NCBI GenBank assembly: GCA_900544295.1 | Contig: UQUO01000014.1 | Span: 1 to 49,331 of the forward strand | Source of the DNA: an uncultured Eubacteriales bacterium | GTDB lineage: Bacteria; Bacillota; Clostridia; Oscillospirales; Oscillospiraceae | DNA length: 49,331 nt | Direction of reading: 5' to 3' | Shown: in pieces, positions 47,758-49,331 of the stretch | How the letters are laid out: every line of letters begins with the position of its first letter | How positions within the stretch are numbered: the first letter of the stretch is position 1 | Notes under the pieces: model-generated | Database searches by the model: none | Told to the model about the DNA's origin: nothing | Seen by the model: only the letters and a program-made list of their open reading frames with translations | Made by a program: the position numbers and the translations under genes

Positions 47758-49143
47758 ATGAGTAACAACACATCAAAGCCCCATAAAAAAATGAGCTGCA
47801 CTGATGCTACCCTTATGGCCATGGGTGACATCATTGGCAGCGGAATTTTCAGCATGACAGGCGTTGCCATCGCATATGCCGGCCCCGGTATGCCGATAAC
47901 CTTCTTGCTGGCCGGACTGGCGGCAATGCTGCTCAACATACCCATGATGGTCCTCGCCTCTGCAGTACCAGTAACAGGCGGAGACTACGTATACGTCTCA
48001 AGGTTTATGAACCCCACTCTGGGCTTTATGTGGGAGTGGAACAAGCTCATGGAAATGCTGAACCTCAGCGTCCTGGGCTTGGCCGCCGGTCAGTATCTGC
48101 CCGACATCTTCCCCTTCCTCACCCCGCAGATGGCCGGCGTAGTGGCTGTCCTGGTGGTCTTCATACCCTGCCTGTTCAACATCAAGACCTCCGCAACCGT
48201 TCAGAACATCATGGTCGGCCTCATTCTCCTGGCGCTTGGCCTGTTTATCGTCCTCGGCTTCCCGCACATCAAGAACTTCTCTTTCAAGGGCATGTTTACC
48301 ACCACCGGCATTCTGCCTATCGTCTTCGCCGTCAGCTTTGTGCGCTCCTCCCTGTTCGGCGCCACCGGCCTGACATATATAGCAGATGAAATTCAAAATC
48401 CACACCGCTCCCTGCCCAAGGCGATGGGCATCTCCACGATGAGCTGCTGCCTTCTGTACGCCCTCATCGGCCTCGTTGCCTCTCACGTCATTCCCTGGCA
48501 GGAGATGGCCAACCAGCCCCTTTCCGTCGCAGCGAAGACCTTTATGCCTACGGCGATCTTCAAATTCTTTGTAATCGGTGGAGCGACCTTTGGGCTCCTC
48601 ACCACGCTGCTGGCCTCCTTCCTTGAAAGCGGCAGGGTCATGCACACCGCGGCAAAGGATGGCCTCTTCCCCAAATGGTTTACCGCGACAAACAAGTATG
48701 GGGTGCCGCACAGGATCATAATCATCATGTGCATAATCGCAATCGTGCCCTCGGTCCTCAATCTGCCCCTTGACTACGTCTTCGCCGTCATGAACGCTCC
48801 CGCTCTGCTGGTCGGCCTGCTTCCCATCATCACTGTCCTCATCGCCCCGAACAAGCTGCCTGAGCGCTTCAAAAAGTCCTATTTCCGCCTGCCGCAGCCG
48901 CTCCTGTGGGTCATGGTCATCGTGCACATAAGCATAACGCTTTTCCTGTCTTACAGCCTGTTCTCGACCCTGGACCTCAAGACCATAGTCGGTATAGTCA
49001 TCTTCTACGGCGGCGGCGTGCTGTACTATGTCCTCAGGATGAAATATCTCAAGAAGAAGCAAAACATTGACCTCCAGGCCTCGATGGCCGCCTATCCTCC
49101 CGAGTGGACCACGGACGACATGCCCGTGTCTGGGAACGCATAA
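47758..49143 (+). CDS. APC-family amino acid permease
   Basis: A 461-residue membrane protein with twelve predicted helices of the amino acid-polyamine-organocation family. The first helix has MAMGDIIGSGIFSMTGVAIAYAGPG, with the GSGIF motif that binds the amino acid carboxylate and amine groups. Helix VI-type segment FAVSFVRSSLFGATGLTYIADEIQNPHRSLPKAM is also typical. It probably brings in the amino acid used by the dehydrogenase. The gap of 79 bases before it holds an AAGGAG ribosome site and a weak hairpin (CCGGT/ACCGG). It ends the operon before a strong terminator. Confidence 0.92.
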   Translation: MSNNTSKPHKKMSCTDATLMAMGDIIGSGIFSMTGVAIAYAGPGMPITFLLAGLAAMLLNIPMMVLASAVPVTGGDYVYVSRFMNPTLGFMWEWNKLMEMLNLSVLGLAAGQYLPDIFPFLTPQMAGVVAVLVVFIPCLFNIKTSATVQNIMVGLILLALGLFIVLGFPHIKNFSFKGMFTTTGILPIVFAVSFVRSSLFGATGLTYIADEIQNPHRSLPKAMGISTMSCCLLYALIGLVASHVIPWQEMANQPLSVAAKTFMPTAIFKFFVIGGATFGLLTTLLASFLESGRVMHTAAKDGLFPKWFTATNKYGVPHRIIIIMCIIAIVPSVLNLPLDYVFAVMNAPALLVGLLPIITVLIAPNKLPERFKKSYFRLPQPLLWVMVIVHISITLFLSYSLFSTLDLKTIVGIVIFYGGGVLYYVLRMKYLKKKQNIDLQASMAAYPPEWTTDDMPVSGNA

Positions 49144-49208
49144 AGCTTTTATCTCCAAAGCCACATATACCGGGCCGCTTACCGCTCAGCGGTTTGCTGG
49201 CCGCAAAC

Positions 49209-49240
49209 AAAAATGCCGGGGCAAATGCCCCGGCATTTTT
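49209..49240 (+). terminator. Terminator of the catabolic operon
   Basis: 14-bp perfect stem aaaaatgccggggc/gccccggcattttt with AAAT loop, ending in five T. The A-run on the other side means it may also serve the minus-strand gene that ends at 49278. Confidence 0.9.
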
Positions 49241-49277
49241 CAGCTTCTCGAAGAAGGCCCGGCCACTGCGGTTTTGC

Positions 49278-49331
49278 TCACGCGCCCTTGGCTATGCCTT
49301 TCTGGCGGGCGTACTCCGCCGCGCCCAGAGC
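49278..49331 (-). CDS. C-terminal end of an unidentified minus-strand gene
   Basis: The last 17 residues (ALGAAEYARQKGIAKGA) before a TGA at 49278-49280, cut by the window end. It has the look of a soluble protein's C-terminus, convergent to the operon with the shared terminator between. Too short to name. Confidence 0.45.
   Translation of the reverse strand, partial: ALGAAEYARQKGIAKGA

Overview
The window looks like chromosome from a spore-forming, GC-rich member of the Clostridia, most plausibly Oscillospiraceae (Oscillibacter/Dysosmobacter-like). This rests on a sigma-A/Firmicutes gene order (dcw cluster, era-yqzL-recO, walRK), spore genes (yqfC, yqfD, ylbJ), a meso-DAP type MurE, HPr with both His15 and Ser46, and strictly anaerobic ferredoxin-linked catabolism. 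The taxon is an inference; no rRNA is present.

Positions 1-9300, minus strand: a division and cell wall (dcw) operon in the order mraZ-rsmH-ftsL-PBP-murE-mraY-ftsW-murG. It has a recognisable promoter and three 10-bp MraZ-box-like repeats at 9248-9317. murF and murD are missing from their usual places. Positions 9400-14000, minus: a DivIVA-like coiled-coil gene, coaD, rsmD, uvrC, a drug/metabolite transporter and HPr. Positions 14143-22551, minus: mutS2, recO, a 46-residue YqzL-like gene, era, rarD-like, ybeY, an M32 carboxypeptidase and phoH. Positions 22569-25095: yqfD and yqfC (minus) face ylbJ (plus) across a short gap holding two sigma-E-like promoters.

Positions 25092-35767, minus: a long tightly packed unit nudF-walR-walK-yycH-yycI, then (from an internal promoter) murA-walJ-rlmH-DUF2007-like-phosphohexomutase-two half-size chromate transporters. 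It joins envelope stress sensing to peptidoglycan precursor synthesis. Positions 35895-39057, plus: a small unknown protein, smpB, an SLH-domain secreted protein, a cyclophilin and the tmRNA gene ssrA. smpB and ssrA, the two halves of trans-translation, lie 2 kb apart. Next come a collagen-like/beta-helix surface protein with a sigma-K-like promoter, and ogt on the minus strand.

Positions 40616-49143: the most distinctive region. A divergent IclR regulator faces an eight-part catabolic module: ferredoxin, three subunits of a 2-oxoacid:ferredoxin oxidoreductase, a fused ADP-forming acyl-CoA synthetase, a Glu/Leu/Phe/Val-type dehydrogenase and an APC amino acid permease. Together these give a complete route: amino acid uptake, oxidative deamination, CoA-dependent oxidative decarboxylation with ferredoxin reduction, and ATP formation. 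The operon has a near-consensus promoter with an 18-bp palindrome at the start point, and ends in a strong terminator. A minus-strand gene is cut by the window end at 49331.
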